DNA of 64,000 nucleotides from the NCBI GenBank assembly GCA_964020085.1, contig OZ026598.1, positions 21,363,129 through 21,427,128 of the forward strand, written 5' to 3'. Position numbers and translations under genes: made by a program. Each line of letters begins with the position of its first letter. Within the stretch, counting starts at the first letter, position 1. This DNA comes from Micromussa lordhowensis. Its lineage: Eukaryota; Cnidaria; Anthozoa; Scleractinia; Lobophylliidae. Below are positions 12,901-25,775 of this stretch, piece after piece. The notes under the pieces were generated by a model that saw only the letters and a program-made list of their open reading frames with translations, did not search any database and was not told the DNA's origin.

Positions 12901-15900
12901 CACATTTCTTTTACAATGTGGCATGGTAAACTGCTCTATCAAAAATATATTCCCTACGCAGTCTAAATTTACAGTTCAGCATACAATATAATAATCAAGG
13001 TATGTGTTCTTTTCCCCAGGCTTTGATTGCCCTGTGTTTGATGACTTGTTTCACTGCATATCTGCTGTGGCTGGAGGGACACTGACTGCTGCTGAAGTGC
13101 TGAACAAAAGGGAATGCTCTATAGCAATCAACTGGCAGGGAGGCTGGCACCATGCCCAAAGGTATATGGCTCATGAGTGAATTTGCTGGATTTTTTTAAC
13201 CCTTTCTTCCTCAAAATCGACATCAAGATACTCCTTAAACCATAGAACAAACAGCAAATACAAAACATGTGGAAACAATATTGCAAGGCCAACACATTGG
13301 ACATCATGTATAGGCAACATTGCAAAGGAATATGTTCAGCAAATTCCTGTCATATAATTAAATGTCTGGGTCAAGAGAACAAAGACTTGTCAAGGGATTA
13401 AAATTAGGCTCTCATTTTGTACTTTGACAACTCTGTCAAAAATAGAAGACTGCTGTTGAAAATCACCATCCACTGCACATCATGCAAATAATTTCTCATC
13501 CAGCAACATACTGCAACCAAGAGCTATGCAGCTGTGAATACCTCCGGCAGGCATTACGTAACTATAGTGTGTGCTTGTAATATTAATTTTTGTTATATTT
13601 CCCAATCTAGTACATACATTTAGCAATTAACAACTGGTTTAAATTTGTTGTTTTTGGTATCATTAGGGATGAAGCATCTGGATTCTGCTATGTTAACGAT
13701 GTTGTCTTGGGGATTTTGAAGTTGCGTGAGAAGTTTGAGAAGGTTCTCTATGTTGACATTGATCTTCACCATGGAGACGGTATGTGAAATCTGTCTTTTA
13801 CCTCTCATAACTAAAACCCATTCAGAACAAATTTGTGTTTCTGTTGTTTGTTGTTGTTGTTTTTTTTGGATTTTGTTTATGTTTTGTTTTGGTTTTTGTT
13901 TGGGGGGAGGTTCATCCTAAAATCACTCTATTTTGCATGCCACTGGGCATACGGATGCATCTTGTTATGACCTTAAGCGTTGGGTAAGAGAACTTGTCTG
14001 GGAATTTGAAATGTTGTGATATCCAGTCTTTTAATACTCTCTAAACATGTGCTGATAGCTTCATGTAGGATTATGAGCAATACATTCCAGGCTAAGCAGG
14101 AGAGTTAATGCAGAGATCTAGCTACAAGTAACTTCTACTTTTTGTGGGTAACGAAGCCTTCAAAGTAGTGGTGAATCAAAAGATGAACGTACTTTGCAGT
14201 TGGAGGATTGAAGTTACAAAAGATGCATGTATAAGTTATTCATTGTTCACCTGAAAATTAATTGCAGGGGTTGAGGATGCCTTTTCTTTTACTTCAAAAG
14301 TCATGTCAGTATCATTTCACAAATTTTCCCCTGGATTTTTCCCAGGTAATAATACTGTATTCTGTTTTGTTGTTTGTTTGTCTGGTTATTCTCTTTGGTA
14401 TAAATAATAACCCTAATAATAATCATGTTGTGTGTGCACTTTTTGCATAGAATGCATGCATACAATGTATATAACAATGGTGCACTATTTTCACAGTTAT
14501 AGTCTTACTCTGTAAAAAAATCCAATGCATTTTTTGGACAAATGTGATAAAATAATTAGCGGTATACCCAATTAATACTTATGGCGACCCTCTAGAAACT
14601 AAGGAACCATTTGTGTCGTGGAGAGGAAGCCACTGGTTGAGTAGTACACATGGGTGAAAGCAGGAGACTGCTTTGTCTAATTCACTAGTTTCTCCAATCT
14701 GACCTTGTTCCTCAGTCTGTAGAGCTCAACTATGAAGCTTGATAGCCAGTCTAGTAAGGACAAACATTGTGAAAAACTTGATTTCTATTTCATGTACAGG
14801 TACGGGATCACACTATGATGTGGGTTTTGGAAAAGGAAAATATTATTCTGTCAATGTACCACTGAAGGATGGAATCACTGACAAGCCTTTCATTGAAGTA
14901 TTTTCAAGGTTAGTGCAATACAACCACACTTTGTACTAGTCAAATTACCATTCAAATATTATAATTATTGTTGTGCAAAATTGACCAAAGAAACTATGAT
15001 ATTTCTTTCTCTGGCTAGGGGGGTCTAACTTTTGAGTCAGAGACTGTACATGTGAAGTGATTTCAAGTAATAAAGTATTCAAAGTGATTTCAATAAGTTC
15101 AGTCATATTTCTACAGAAAGAGCAGTAACCAGGTCAGGTCTTGTAACCATCTTGACATGATCAGCATTTTGGGAATTTGCAGACTTATTTGAGGTTCAAC
15201 TGAATAAGTCAATATTTGTGTTACAGAGTGATGTCAGAGGTCAAGATGAGATTTAAGCCAAGTGCAGTTGTTTGTCAGTGTGGTGTTGATACACTAGCTG
15301 GTGATCCTATGGCGTCTTTTAACCTTACCCAGCACAGCATTGGAGAGTGTGTCAAATACTTAATGCAGTGGAACCTGCCATTGTTATTGCTTGGAGGAGG
15401 TCTGTAAAATGGTCTGAAAGAATAAGTCATATGCCATACAGCCCATGGATATGTTCCTTTTACCAGTGATTTAACTTATAAGACTACTAGCCCAGGTTTT
15501 CTATGACTGAATAGTCCTCATAGAAAATGAGGGCAAGTGATCTAGTCTAGTTTAGTAGACACAGGATTACAACAGAAAACCTACAATTTTTCATATTTTT
15601 AAGTCTAAAATTAACAATACTTTTCAGTTTCAAGACCAGTGCGCAAAATCGTTGTCTAACAGGAAAAAGAAAATGGTGAGAAATACAATTGTATTTGCGG
15701 ATTTCCAGTCAAACACAGCTGAATGGCTACTAATCGAATATAGACCAACTTCAGTCAATTAGCTCCATACAAAATAATTCTAATTCTTCAACATCTTTGT
15801 TAGCCTGGAAGACTTAAACTGTTTGATTTCTTAGGACTTACTGTAGTATCCTGGTTGTCATTACAACTCTCTATAGCTGCCAAAATTGTCACCACTTGTT

Positions 15901-17059
15901 AGAACAAGAGATAAAAACTGCCATGTCAGCTAATTGGTTATTGTTCTAGGTGGATATAACGTAAAGAATGCTGCAAAGTGCTGGACATATCTCACTGGTG
16001 TGGCTCTAAATCAACCATTATCCCTTGACATCCCAGAACATGAGGTAATAAGTGCTGTGAATTAGTGGAAACAAATCCTTGACTGGCAGGTGTGACCTGT
16101 TTGGACTTAATGATACATTGACAAAAAGCCAATACACCTTGAATGAATATACGCAACACAGAGTAGTGCTTTACGATTAATTAAGGAGAGGTTCAATCCA
16201 TTTTTGAAACATAACGCAAACTTCAAACAATAATAACAATGTAATATTTTTCTTAGTATTTCCTGACCTATGGACCAGACTACCAGCTTGATATTCCACC
16301 TGGGAGAAGACATGACATGAACACAACAGAAGATCTTAAAATTCTCCTCAACGCTGTATCAGGTAAATTGTAAAAAAAGGGAAATTCACAGGGAAATCCC
16401 ATCTTACTAATAGAACCACCTAGTAGAGGCTGGTTTGTGGTTTAATGGGCAGGGTGCCAAGTACTAAACATTGTGCATTTCTTAACTTAGGAATTTATAC
16501 TGGTGATTTTTAAAGGACCTTCCTCCAGTCTTGTTCTAGGCTCTAGACTGTATTATCTGTGGGGACTCCTTGACTAGTTCCTAGGCCTCAATATTTTGCC
16601 ATGGTCAATCATACATCACTGCAATCAATTGACTGTGAAGGCCTCAGAGGAAACCATACACTCAGGAACTAGGCAAGGGACCTCCAAATCACACACTATA
16701 GTACCAATTTAGTACTAAATATGAAAGGTCTGGATAATTATATATCAGCCCCAGACTGCTCTGTACAGTATGTGCTGTATAACCTTTGAAAAGGTTGTTT
16801 TTTCATAATATTCAACTATTGGAAATGGCTTGTTACTAGCTTACAATAGAACATACTTCAGTCCCAGTGCGTGAAAAAAAAAACTTGCTGTATCACAAGA
16901 ATTGATTATACTTCTAATTATCTACTATTACAGAATGTTTACAATCTTTGTTGAGATGTGTATCTAACATGGCAAGCAAATATTTGGAAACTAATATTCT
17001 TCACATAACATTACCTTTTTATATCCATCTTTGTAGGAAATCTGCAGAAGATTAGATGA
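9952..17059 (+). CDS. HDAC8: Histone deacetylase 8-type lysine deacetylase
   Basis: Zinc-dependent class I deacetylase that removes acetyl groups from lysines. The coding exons read as 9952-10077, 10237-10289, 11796-11932, 13020-13161, 13667-13779, 14268-14345, 14800-14908, 15227-15399, 15950-16044, 16257-16362 and 17037-17059. All have GT-AG borders and matching phases, giving 384 residues (human HDAC8 has 377). Catalytic features are present: the GGWHHA histidine pair H149/H150, zinc ligands D185 (in [12 protein letters not shown]), H187 and D274, and the catalytic tyrosine Y313 in LGGGGYNV. HDAC8-specific text includes [29 protein letters not shown] and EYGLGFDCP. The protein ends right after the catalytic domain, without the long tail of HDAC1-3, as expected for HDAC8. 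The ATG at 9952 sits in AAGATGGCG; an in-frame ATG 75 bp upstream is less likely. Confidence 0.95.
10680..11243. mobile_element. Foldback element of about 560 bp with arms of about 250 bp, in HDAC8 intron 2
   Basis: The left arm begins CTTAAAGTGCCACTATG and the right arm ends in its near-complement. Both arms carry ATCAAATTCTCGATA, the CGCCATTAATTTTCCTTG-like stretch, AATGACGTCAT and CACACGGGTTGAAATTATAA in inverted orientation. A loop of about 70 bp (10930-11000) separates them. No open reading frame is present, so this is a MITE-like non-autonomous element. A target-site duplication is not clear. Confidence 0.75.
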
Positions 17060-17534
17060 TGATGCCTTGTTTTAAAATATTAAAGGTTGGATGTAACCAT
17101 TTGATAATCTGCCTGCATTTCTGGACATACGTGGCCTGATGCAGAGGAAGTGAGCATGCATTTTGAGCTTAAGGATTTTTATTGTAAAGTTGTAAATTAG
17201 TTGTATTTGCAGTCAGCAGGTCTGATTTCATTTTGAGTTTGCAGAATAAGGTACCTGACAAACAGACATCTCTTTTAACTTACCTCAGAAGGGGTTGCCT
17301 GAGATTCAGTGTCTCTTATTGGCAATAGAATCGAGTTTAGAGTGGTTCCTTGTAGAGGACGAAATTTGCACCACACCTAAACTATGAGTCCACATGAATG
17401 AGCAACTTAATGAATTCACATTCTTAAATGTTATCTTGTTTTACTCAACCTCTGCAATATATCTTTAAGAAACATTGTGGAAGAATCTCCGGTTTTACAA
17501 GATTTCAAACCCAATATTATTGCTTAACCATATT
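17060..17534. other. HDAC8 3' UTR / intergenic
   Basis: Sequence after the HDAC8 stop codon. I see no unambiguous polyadenylation signal close to the stop and no coding content. Confidence 0.35.
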
Positions 17535-17812
17535 GGATCATGTGTACTAAGGGCGGTCAAAGTTCCCATTGATGCTCTCGATCGATACCCTTGATCAACA
17601 TCTTGATCGATACTCCATCGACATCCCCATCAATACTCAGTCAACGCACAGTCGACACTTGATCAACAGCCATTCGATAGTTAGCTTAGTGTCGACCGAC
17701 TCACATGCATTGATCGAAAATTTAGTTGACTCCCAAACAAGTGTCAACCTGAGTATTGATCAAGGGTATCGATTGACACTCGACCGCAGATGCCTTTAGT
17801 ACACATGATCCA
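17535..17812. mobile_element. Foldback element of degenerate about 11-bp TCGAYA units
   Basis: The ends are inverted: GGATCATGTGTACTAA on the left and TTAGTACACATGATCC on the right. The interior is a run of loosely repeated TCGATCGATAC, TCGACACTTGA and TCAATACTCAG type words about 11-12 bp apart, on both strands. It resembles the larger element at 26370-27126 in composition and organisation. An open frame across it (17569-17799) is a consequence of the repeat and is not a gene. Confidence 0.65.
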
Positions 17813-19524
17813 CCATATTCTTGTTTCATATGTGGAGCTTAAAGGTTCTAACATCATTGAGACTGGTAGTTATTTTTAATATTTTCTGACTGAATGAATG
17901 AAATGCTTCCCAAAAACTAAAAAAATATGGAATATTTGTTTTTAAACATCAGTCAATTTATTTATACTGTACATATGGTATTGCTTCTGCTGTAAACATA
18001 TTTATGCTGTAGGTTTTCATTGAGACTATTGTCTTACAGATATTTGAAGAGTATTTTTCTTGTATTGTGACTGATAGTTGGTTCACTTTTTTACAATGTG
18101 TAGCTACCAAATATATTTTGCATAAAGCAGATACTTTTGGTTCTAATTAATGGTGACACCACACATTTTGTAATATAGTCAAGTTACTGAAAAAGGGCAA
18201 TGAATTAAAGAAAGTGTTTGTCATTAAATGTGTACTCAGGTTTGAATTCTGGTAGCTGTTTTCAAGGTCAGGAAATTTTGTACATTGTGAGGGAAATTCA
18301 GAATTTTCTGTGAAAGTCAGGATTTAATTTAACATTGCTGTAGGTGTTGAATAGCATCTATTGACATCGATAATGACCATCTCATTAATAATCATTATTT
18401 TCTGTGCAAGAAATTATCGTAAACCTCAAGGTTAGATTGGCTACAATCATCAGGTATCAAATCATGGTATCAAAACCTGCCCAATCATTGGTGAACATGT
18501 CGCTGTAAATTTTGTGGCATAATAAGCAGAGAGGCATTTTGTTTGCGCATGCTCCACAAAAAGTATTTTAATGTGAGTAACCGCTGGTATGCGCCTACTT
18601 TGCGTGTAAGCGATTGTAAGCAAAATGGCGATAGTTGCGACAAATTTTTCGGTAATGGAAGTAGTCTTTTTCTTTTTTCCCTTTGTAACTTGAGTGAAAG
18701 CGTCAGAAAATCAACCAAATGGTTTTTTGAAGTCTTGTAGAAAGTTCCAACCAAGTCCGTTTCAGAAGATCAAGGCTTTTACAACCGCTTCTAGTCTTGT
18801 TTTGGAATATTGTTAGAACACGGATCGGATCAAGGAATATTTGTGAACTGAAGGATGCGTTGCGGAAGGTCTGTTCAGCACAGACGTAATTAAAAGTTAT
18901 TTTATCATTCTAGAGCTGCCTCAAGTAACTACTGAAATATTCGAGGCTTTTCGTGCGCTATAAACGTTTTTTATCGCTTCAACTACTAACGCAATAATCC
19001 TCGAGCAATTGTGTCAATCGGAAAATAAAATTTCGCACAAGTTTATTGACATGACCAGCGACGGCGATTTAATACCCACGGCACAGAAAACTTCAATGTC
19101 GAGCTAAGAAAAATCATAATGTAGTAGAACTAGAGATATGTATTTAAACCCATGGGGAGCTTTAGAGATGGAAGAAAAATTAAGTTCAAAATTAATTTCA
19201 TCAGTGAGCAAGTTAACTGTAATGATTAATTTCATCTGTGAAAGTATTAAACATTTGATATGGAGGCTACAGTCAAATTGGCAGTAGTCAAACACTAAAC
19301 AAACACACCTTGAAAAGGAAGTTTCAACAAAGCTATTAAAATTTAAGTGCCCCATTCTTGTGAAACCATACCTCAAAAGATTGGGTACTGTGAAATGACA
19401 CAGCATCGTTTTCAGCTGCATCCCTTAAAGTTCACAAGTTGGGCTTTTTGCCTCTGGACTGAGCTTTGTGCTCCTAGGATTCTCTCATTTTTTCAGCCTT
19501 AGCAGTGCAGATTACTATTCCAAA
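17813..19524. other. Intergenic stretch between HDAC8 and the next small gene
   Basis: AT-rich sequence. 18470-18560 matches part of a dispersed repeat also seen near 26260-26330 and 59990 (CCCAATCATTGGTGAAC and ATTTTGTGGCATAATA). I see no supported exon. 19440-19520 may be the 5' UTR of the next gene. Confidence 0.4.
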
Positions 19525-19997
19525 ATGGAAGGAAATTCCTGGCCAGTTTTACCCCCTCCTCCAACGGGTAAGCATATCAACAAAACATACATGTACATCA
19601 ATTTGCTGTTGATAATTTCAGCTGCAGACAAAAATTAAAAAAAACAACAACAACAAAAAACTAATACAATTTTTGTGATTTAAGTTTTCATATTTATTCT
19701 GCTAAGATAATTGGCATGTGGTTTGATAGGTAGGTTCTTATTACAGGCCAATTAACAAACGCAACATTTCATGCAGTATTGATTGTTCCACCAGTCAAGT
19801 TGCTAGTCTTAAGCTTCGACCAAACAAGGATTTGTCTCTTTGAAAGCCACACACATGGTCTCCAAAGTAGCATTATATTGTTGCAACAAACTCAGCTGGA
19901 AATAATAGCAACTTCATCACAATATCTTCATGGAAGGATGGTTATGCAAGACAAGGGGGCTCACTTGAAGGCTCAAATGTGGCAGCTTAAGGTCTGA
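19525..19997 (+). CDS. Small two-exon protein of unknown function (87 aa)
   Basis: Exon 1 (19525-19567) encodes MEGNSWPVLPPPPT and ends in a good donor (GGTAAGC). Exon 2 (19747-19997) follows a TTATTACAG acceptor and keeps phase. The joined product continues GQLTNATFHAVLIVPPVKLL, then VLSFDQTRICLFESHTHGLQ, and ends at a TGA. The block FDQTRICLFESHTHG recalls the 'FDSHSHG'-type histidine region of OTU- or papain-like cysteine protease folds seen in some transposon and viral proteins. No catalytic cysteine is seen upstream, and the protein is far too short for a protease. It is either a small gene or the truncated end of a larger one. Another frame of exon 1 (reading IPKWKEIPGQ) is also open but does not stay open in exon 2. 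Confidence 0.45.
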
Positions 19998-21965
19998 AAT
20001 AGATAATGTAAACGAGATTTCATTAGAAGTCAGAAATAGTACAGTTGTGGGCTTTATTTAGTACAGTAAACCCCTCCCCATCCTCTTGTCTTCATCTTCA
20101 CATCTACTGTAAATGCTAAAATAATGAACTTTTCCAGTTCTATTAGAGGGTTGAGTTACTGGAAAGACTTGCTACCCAGTGATATTCAACAATATTTTAT
20201 TTTGTGCTACAGTTAACAGTGAAGGTGTATATAGGTAAATTACTTTAATTGCCCTTTCATCGAAAATTTGAAATGAAATTGTTAATCCCATTTACAACAT
20301 TTTCATTTTGTATCTTAATTTATCTGTGAAATGGTGAATAACTATTAATTTTCATTCTTAATTAGATTTACCTGATTACACAACCTGGAATATATTTCTG
20401 TCATACTGCAGAGTTATTTAGAGCAATAGCATATTTCATTCACAGGCTAACAGTGTACATGTAATACTAATTACATGTATGTGAAAGGATGATGATTAGT
20501 TATCACAACTGCATTTACGTTCCAACATGAATATTTGATAACCATACTGTAGAGAACATGGAGTTGTTGCAAGAGCTAGTACATTACAAATCCCTAAACA
20601 TTGACAAGAATTGTAAAGAAGACATTATCTGCTTCATCAGTCTATTGTGTTTGTAATGAAACTCCCAATTTTTTCAATGCCTGCATGTGCAGCAAATAAT
20701 AGAAAAGCAAATAATAGAAAAACAGTTATAACGTGTTGTTCTAATTTTGTTTGAACAACTGTCTTTCTCTGAATCTTCAGAACATGGTAAATAACAGCAA
20801 AACAATAGTCTTTTGGAAGCTATTTTGTACATTTTGTTACATTGTTGCAAAAAAAAAAAATGAGCTCGAAAGGCAGAGGAATTCTAACAAAATAAACGCT
20901 GCACATTTAAGCTCACGTCATTCGGTTCCCGTGTGCCGTTCGAAAGCTAAATGTACATGAAATGTGAAAATTTCGACAGAAACGGTACCAGTTTTTCTTC
21001 TTAAAATAACACCACGCATTTTTGTAGGAGAAATAAACTGGATAGAGCAAACGACAAGTAAACAAACAATGCACTGAAAGTGCTTTGGGACTTGGGGGCC
21101 AGTGAAATAAAGAATTTTAACCAAAGTTTCTACTCAAGTTAGCCCTTGGAGACAAAAAAGGCGATTATAAAAATACCTACAAAAAAACAGGGAGAAAAAT
21201 AGCAAAAGTCCACGTTTATTAAAACGAAACTTTAACAGTGTAAAAAATAGACAACTACATACCCTGCATAACAGATTTGGAGAGCAACAAGACGAAAGAC
21301 CTTCGTGATCCACGACTCAGAAAAACTACCAAAACATCCCGAATAAAAATTTGTCGAAACCCGTTGTAAAAGAATTCTAATCCTGCAAACTGCGCATTTT
21401 TTAAAGCCTAGAGTCCACAGCGGCTGAGGAGAAGAAGAAGAGACATGTTGTTTGAAGTAATTTAAAGCTTGGGGGCCGCCGGAAATATGTTGAAAATTTA
21501 CTTCAAAGTTGAGGGAAAATCAGCTCAAACTCAAAATTTCCCTATCATACAGGATCGCGTATCTGACGATCTTCTCAATATACAACCCCATGATTCAAAA
21601 CAATAAAGCTTCAACACCTCAAGACTAACCTTCATCGCTTGTCTTCTCCAGTAAACATCTTGATCTTCGTTAAATCAAATTCCAAACTCCACTTCTTTGG
21701 ACCTTTATCTCGCTATGTTCGCACTTTGATCATTAATATATCCTCATCTAAAGTCCCGACAGACACTGTGAATATCCACAGTGTTAGAAATGTGTGTAAA
21801 CTTGTTACAATCTTTCATTTCTCTTGACAAGATCTTTCTCGCAACGTAGATCACCCGTTTAAAAACCCACCGCAGCGCGTTCAAAAACAAGAAATGGCGC
21901 CGAACTCAAATTATTCCATTCATCTCGCGCATGCGCAAACAAAATGCCCATGTGCTGGCATAATA
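19998..21965. other. Intergenic stretch, nothing coding recognised
   Basis: AT-rich sequence with microsatellite-like stretches. Around 21601-21660 the minus strand shows ATGTTTACTGGAGAAGAC followed by a consensus-like donor (AAG/GTTAGT), which could be a 5' exon of an unseen minus-strand transcript. I cannot connect it to a coding exon. Confidence 0.35.
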
Positions 21966-22247
21966 GGTAACCATAGTAACAATATGACCTGCTAAAAACA
22001 CCCTTAATTTTAAAATTAAGTGCTTAGAACTCAAGGGAATGGCTTCAGAGCCACCTAAAATATTCAAAAATTTAGGGTGGTTCTGAACCCACATTACAGA
22101 ATTTTTTTATGATATCTTATTATGCTTACCACAATTTGATAAAAAAAGAATGTGGATCACTGAGCTTGTTTTTGAGTTATTAGCAATATAAAGCTAAAAT
22201 TAAGGGTGTTTTAGCAGATCATACTGTTGCCATGGTAACCTGCTATA
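21966..22247. mobile_element. MITE of about 280 bp with about 45-bp inverted ends
   Basis: The left end TAGGTAACCATAGTAACAAT and the right end, which reads ...GTTGCCATGGTAACCTGCTA, are inverted relatives of each other. Both are followed inward by the word AACACCCTTAATTTT or its complement. There is no ORF. Parts of the same family occur at 26163-26366 and 59774-60115. Confidence 0.65.
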
Positions 22248-22826
22248 TAAAAAGGATGACCCCAACTTGTTTACTAATGATTTGGCATTTGTTTGATACC
22301 GTTATTGTAGCATCACTTGTTAAACAGTGGTAATGTTTGTCATTCAAAATATAGCTGTTTGAAAAGTGCTGGAAACTGTTGCCAGCCTTCTTAACTCAAC
22401 AAACAAGTTTTATTTACAAAAACTACTCTGTACAAAATTGTAAAATTATCACTGATTTCAAACAAATACATGTATGAATGAAAAATATTGAATGTGTGCA
22501 TTAAAAAATGACTATAAAATAATAATATATAAATAACTAAAATTTTAAGAAAGGCATCTTTCAAAATACATTGTAAAATATTACTTCACACCTAAGCATT
22601 AAAAAATTGGCAACTTTTTCACTTAGTTTACAATCATACAAAAACCTTTGTGACAAAATAATTCATGTGTAAATTCTTACTTTGTAAAAATACATTTCCA
22701 ATGGCTATTCAATTCCTTGCCAAGGTCAATGTCCATAAATAAAATTTGAAAATTGAAAATAATTAAGTTTCTGTCTGTAACAGAGAGAGAGGCCACAGTC
22801 CTGTTTGATCATAACTTCTGATGACC
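22248..22826. other. Non-coding AT-rich stretch
   Basis: Very AT-rich sequence following the MITE, downstream of the last minus-strand exon at 22827. It probably includes that transcript's 3' UTR. I see no coding capacity. Confidence 0.35.
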
Positions 22827-24309
22827 TCATCCATGTGTTCCAGGAAGTTGTAGCACAGGTGATAGAAGCTCAGCTGGTTGCCAATGATCAAGATTTTTTA
22901 CTTCTTCAATTTCCATCCTTTTTAATTTTTTCTTCTGCTTTTCTTCAAATGTAAGTCTTAAATGAACAAGGAGTGGGAGAACTATTGGTAAACCACGTAT
23001 AACAGTCTAAAAACATTCTTGACTAAACTTATACATTATGTTGTCGGGGGTTAAGCTTTGGGTTGTAACATCATCTGTGAATAAAGATCAAGGTTCTGAA
23101 GCAACACAGCTCACATGTTTATTCTGCCATGACACCCAGCAGATGGTCTCTCTTTGTACATACTATCATGGAAGATCCAAAGATGTTTCGACCATGCACC
23201 AACAAATTTAAATACAGTTTAAGGGTCAAACATGAAATCAGTGAAGTCATCGATATTTTCACCAGTGAGGATGTGGAAAATACACCACTTGTGTCCTGGA
23301 TGTGAGTTTGTGTGAATTTTATGAGAGGTGTATTTTCCAGTAAAACACTCATGTCTATACTACTATGCATGTCTATACTACTAGCATGCAAAGCGTATAC
23401 ACAATAAGGGGCCATATCTAAGTGTCGGAAATTGAGCATGATTAAAGAAGATATTTAAACATACCTGGGTTTAAGTGGCAAATCTTGAAGAGGAACAAAT
23501 GTGTCTGGTACACATTTTAAGGATCCACTAAAAAAAAAATTAACATGACAGTTTTCCCTCAGTGATTGATTACTTTAAAGTTAGAAGTCCCACTGTTCAT
23601 CTGATCTGAACCACTTAACCACACATTTAATAACTTTTTTTAATAATTTAACTTATGAAAATCAGTTATAATACATTGAAAACGAACATAGTATCATTTA
23701 GCGCACTGATGCTTTCAATCGTCATAAGCACATGTTTACATTCATTGATAGACATAATATCTTTGCAAGTTTTTGCAGTTTCTTCTGATGATACATTTTT
23801 CGTATTAAAGAAGTTGATAAACTTCAAGAGGTTCGCATTCGTGTTTCTTGACGTATATAACAGTTTAAAAAAGCGCTCTTCCTCTTCATGATCATCGCAG
23901 TTATATACACAACTTAAGCAGTTTTTTTCTTCAGGCTTTAATTTCACAGGTACTTAAGTTGCATATATAACTGCAATATTATTAATGATCACCTATGTCT
24001 TCGTATCTTTCTCCTCAGTTCAAATATATTATCTTTCATATATTCATTTGCACAAGTAACTTCTCCTGACATTGAAATTATAAGGCACATTTATCTTCCA
24101 GGTCAATTCTTTTGCACCTTATCTATGCATTTGCGGACCTATTGCAGTAGGTCTGTATGCATATTTGCAGACTTAATAACAATATACTCACCCAAAATTA
24201 ATCACAGGTCTTGTGCTTCCCTGCTTGTGGAAATCTAAAGAATATTCAGGAACTTGGTAGCTTTTGTCTCCTAGTGAGGCTATAGGGATACTATTTCTGT
24301 TGTCAAACA
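22827..24309 (-). CDS. Three 3'-terminal exons of a minus-strand gene, probably the long form of the gene starting at 31028
   Basis: Exons read down from 24309-24192, 23527-23465 and 22956-22827, each with AG/GT borders and compatible phases. They encode VFDNRNSIPIASLGDKSYQV, FHKQGSTRPVINFGGS, then CVPDTFVPLQDLPLKPR, then LTFEEKQKKKLKRMEIEEVK and a C-terminus ending LPGTHG before the stop at 22829-22827. The last part is lysine- and glutamate-rich and helical. They enter in phase 1, so they could join exon 3 of the gene above through an internal donor (CATG/GTAGTA at 25966/25965). That would give a 209-residue product. The style of the protein resembles small axonemal or sperm microtubule-associated proteins, perhaps the SPATA48 kind, but that is a weak recollection. 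The exons could also belong to a separate gene whose start I do not see. Confidence 0.55.
23130..23440 (-). repeat. Dispersed-repeat fragment within an intron
   Basis: The minus strand carries a 106-codon open frame reading MSVLLENTPLIKF, IQDTSGVFSTSSLVKISMTS and NLLVHGRNIFGSSMIV. I recognise this as text from a frequent cnidarian repeat and not as a host protein. It has no splice sites in keeping with the surrounding exons. Confidence 0.4.
23889..23991. mobile_element. Palindromic MITE of about 105 bp, copy 1
   Basis: An imperfect palindrome running from TGATCATCGCAGTTATATAC to its inverted form ending near AATGATCA, with AACTTAAGCAG / TACTTAAGTT in the arms. A second copy lies at 40531-40641. 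It is non-coding. Confidence 0.65.
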
Positions 24310-24369
24310 CTATAATGGACAAAACAAAACACAAATGATCTTACTGTTAACTAATATGCTCTTACAACT

Positions 24370-24735
24370 GCCACCTGGTTAGCTGAGTTGGTAGAGCGCC
24401 AGTCTGCTGTGCGGGAGGTCAAGGGTTCGAGCCCCAGACCGTACCAACACTCGGGGTCTTAAAATAACTGAGGAGAATGTGCTGCCTTTGTAATGACATC
24501 TGCAAAAGGTTAGAGTCGTTCAAGTCTTCTCGGGTAAGGACTATAAACCATACACCCAGTCTTCTGCATCTTCCGTATTACATGGTTAGCAGGGGATGTT
24601 TAAGAATCCACACACTTATTGAAAAGAGTAGGGCACTTGGCTCCCAGTGTTGTGGTTTGGCCTTGTCTCACGGGCTTCACATAGGGTTAACCTCATTCCA
24701 CCCTTCCCCCTTGGACAGAATTGTCCAGGAAAATT
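24370..24735 (+). mobile_element. tRNA-derived SINE, family with long body
   Basis: The head carries pol III promoter boxes: A box TTAGCTGAGTTGG and B box GGGTTCGAGCCCC about 45 bp apart. An unrelated body of about 290 bp follows, containing ACACTCGGGGTCTTAAAATA and CATGGTTAGCAGGGG. The tRNA acceptor stem does not pair, so it is a SINE and not a tRNA gene. Confidence 0.65.
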
Positions 24736-25775
24736 AACAATGACTATGACAAATAGAGACTCTCTCCCTGTATCCTAGCTTGAACAAAAAGTGAGTTTGG
24801 GGTGGTGGCTGTACCAAATTATTGAAAGGGAAAATGACTGGTGGGTGGCTGTTTGGTGTGAGATACTGGCCCCATTTTAACAGGATCATGAAATTTTTAT
24901 GTTCTAAGCATAAATTTCCATTTAGCAACTAAATGAATTGTGACACCTGCTTTCAGTGTTATGGGCATAGGAGACATCTTTTGGTCATCTTTCAACATGC
25001 TATGTAAACTGCCGAAAGACCATTTTAACTGTGAAACTGGCAATTTTTCTGGTTATTGTCGGAAGACATAAATGATAATTACTGACCAAAAATGGCTGAA
25101 GAAGATTGTGGACTTTAAATGTTTCCCAATTTATGGGATAATTCAAACGATTTTACAGTAGTTGATCAGCTCCTCAATAGTGACTTCCAGTATAATTGGG
25201 CCACTACCACTTTTAATATTCGCAACATGTAAACATTCAAAACAGTTGATTTATTTCTCGCGGAATGACTTCTTGATGCTCCTAACTTAATCTTAGTTTT
25301 GATGCGAAATAAATCCATCTTTCATCACTAAACTTCAAGTTCGACCGTAAAGAAGTCTGCTGTGCTTACATTTTCGACATAGGCCAGGTTACATAGCATG
25401 CTAAAAGATGTTGCCAATACACAAAATACTGAAAGCAGGTGTAACGTACTGATCACAATTTGGATTTATTTGTGATTTTGCCATCAGTTTCCTTCTATCG
25501 AGTGAATATTATTATGAAGTACAAGATACCATGAAATATAACATAATTTTATTGTGTAGCTCCAGAAAATATCCATACCTCTTCAACACAAGCAGTTTTT
25601 TCTAAGACCCCCTACCCTGTAGAAATTCCAATTAAGCTTCATACATTCATTTAACTTTTTTGTCTTACAGACCCCACCTCCCTCTAGGAAATTCCTTCTG
25701 TGAGGGGAGTAGGGATATTTTATGAAGCTGCACATTAATATTTGATCTTAAACATTTTTCAGTAACTGTAAGAAA

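Noticed and set aside
23119..23439. 106-codon frame as an extra exon between 23465 and 22956
   Set aside because: It breaks the phase of the flanking exons and matches a dispersed-repeat style sequence.
24370..24450. Functional tRNA gene
   Set aside because: A and B boxes are present but the acceptor stem does not pair, and a SINE body follows directly.
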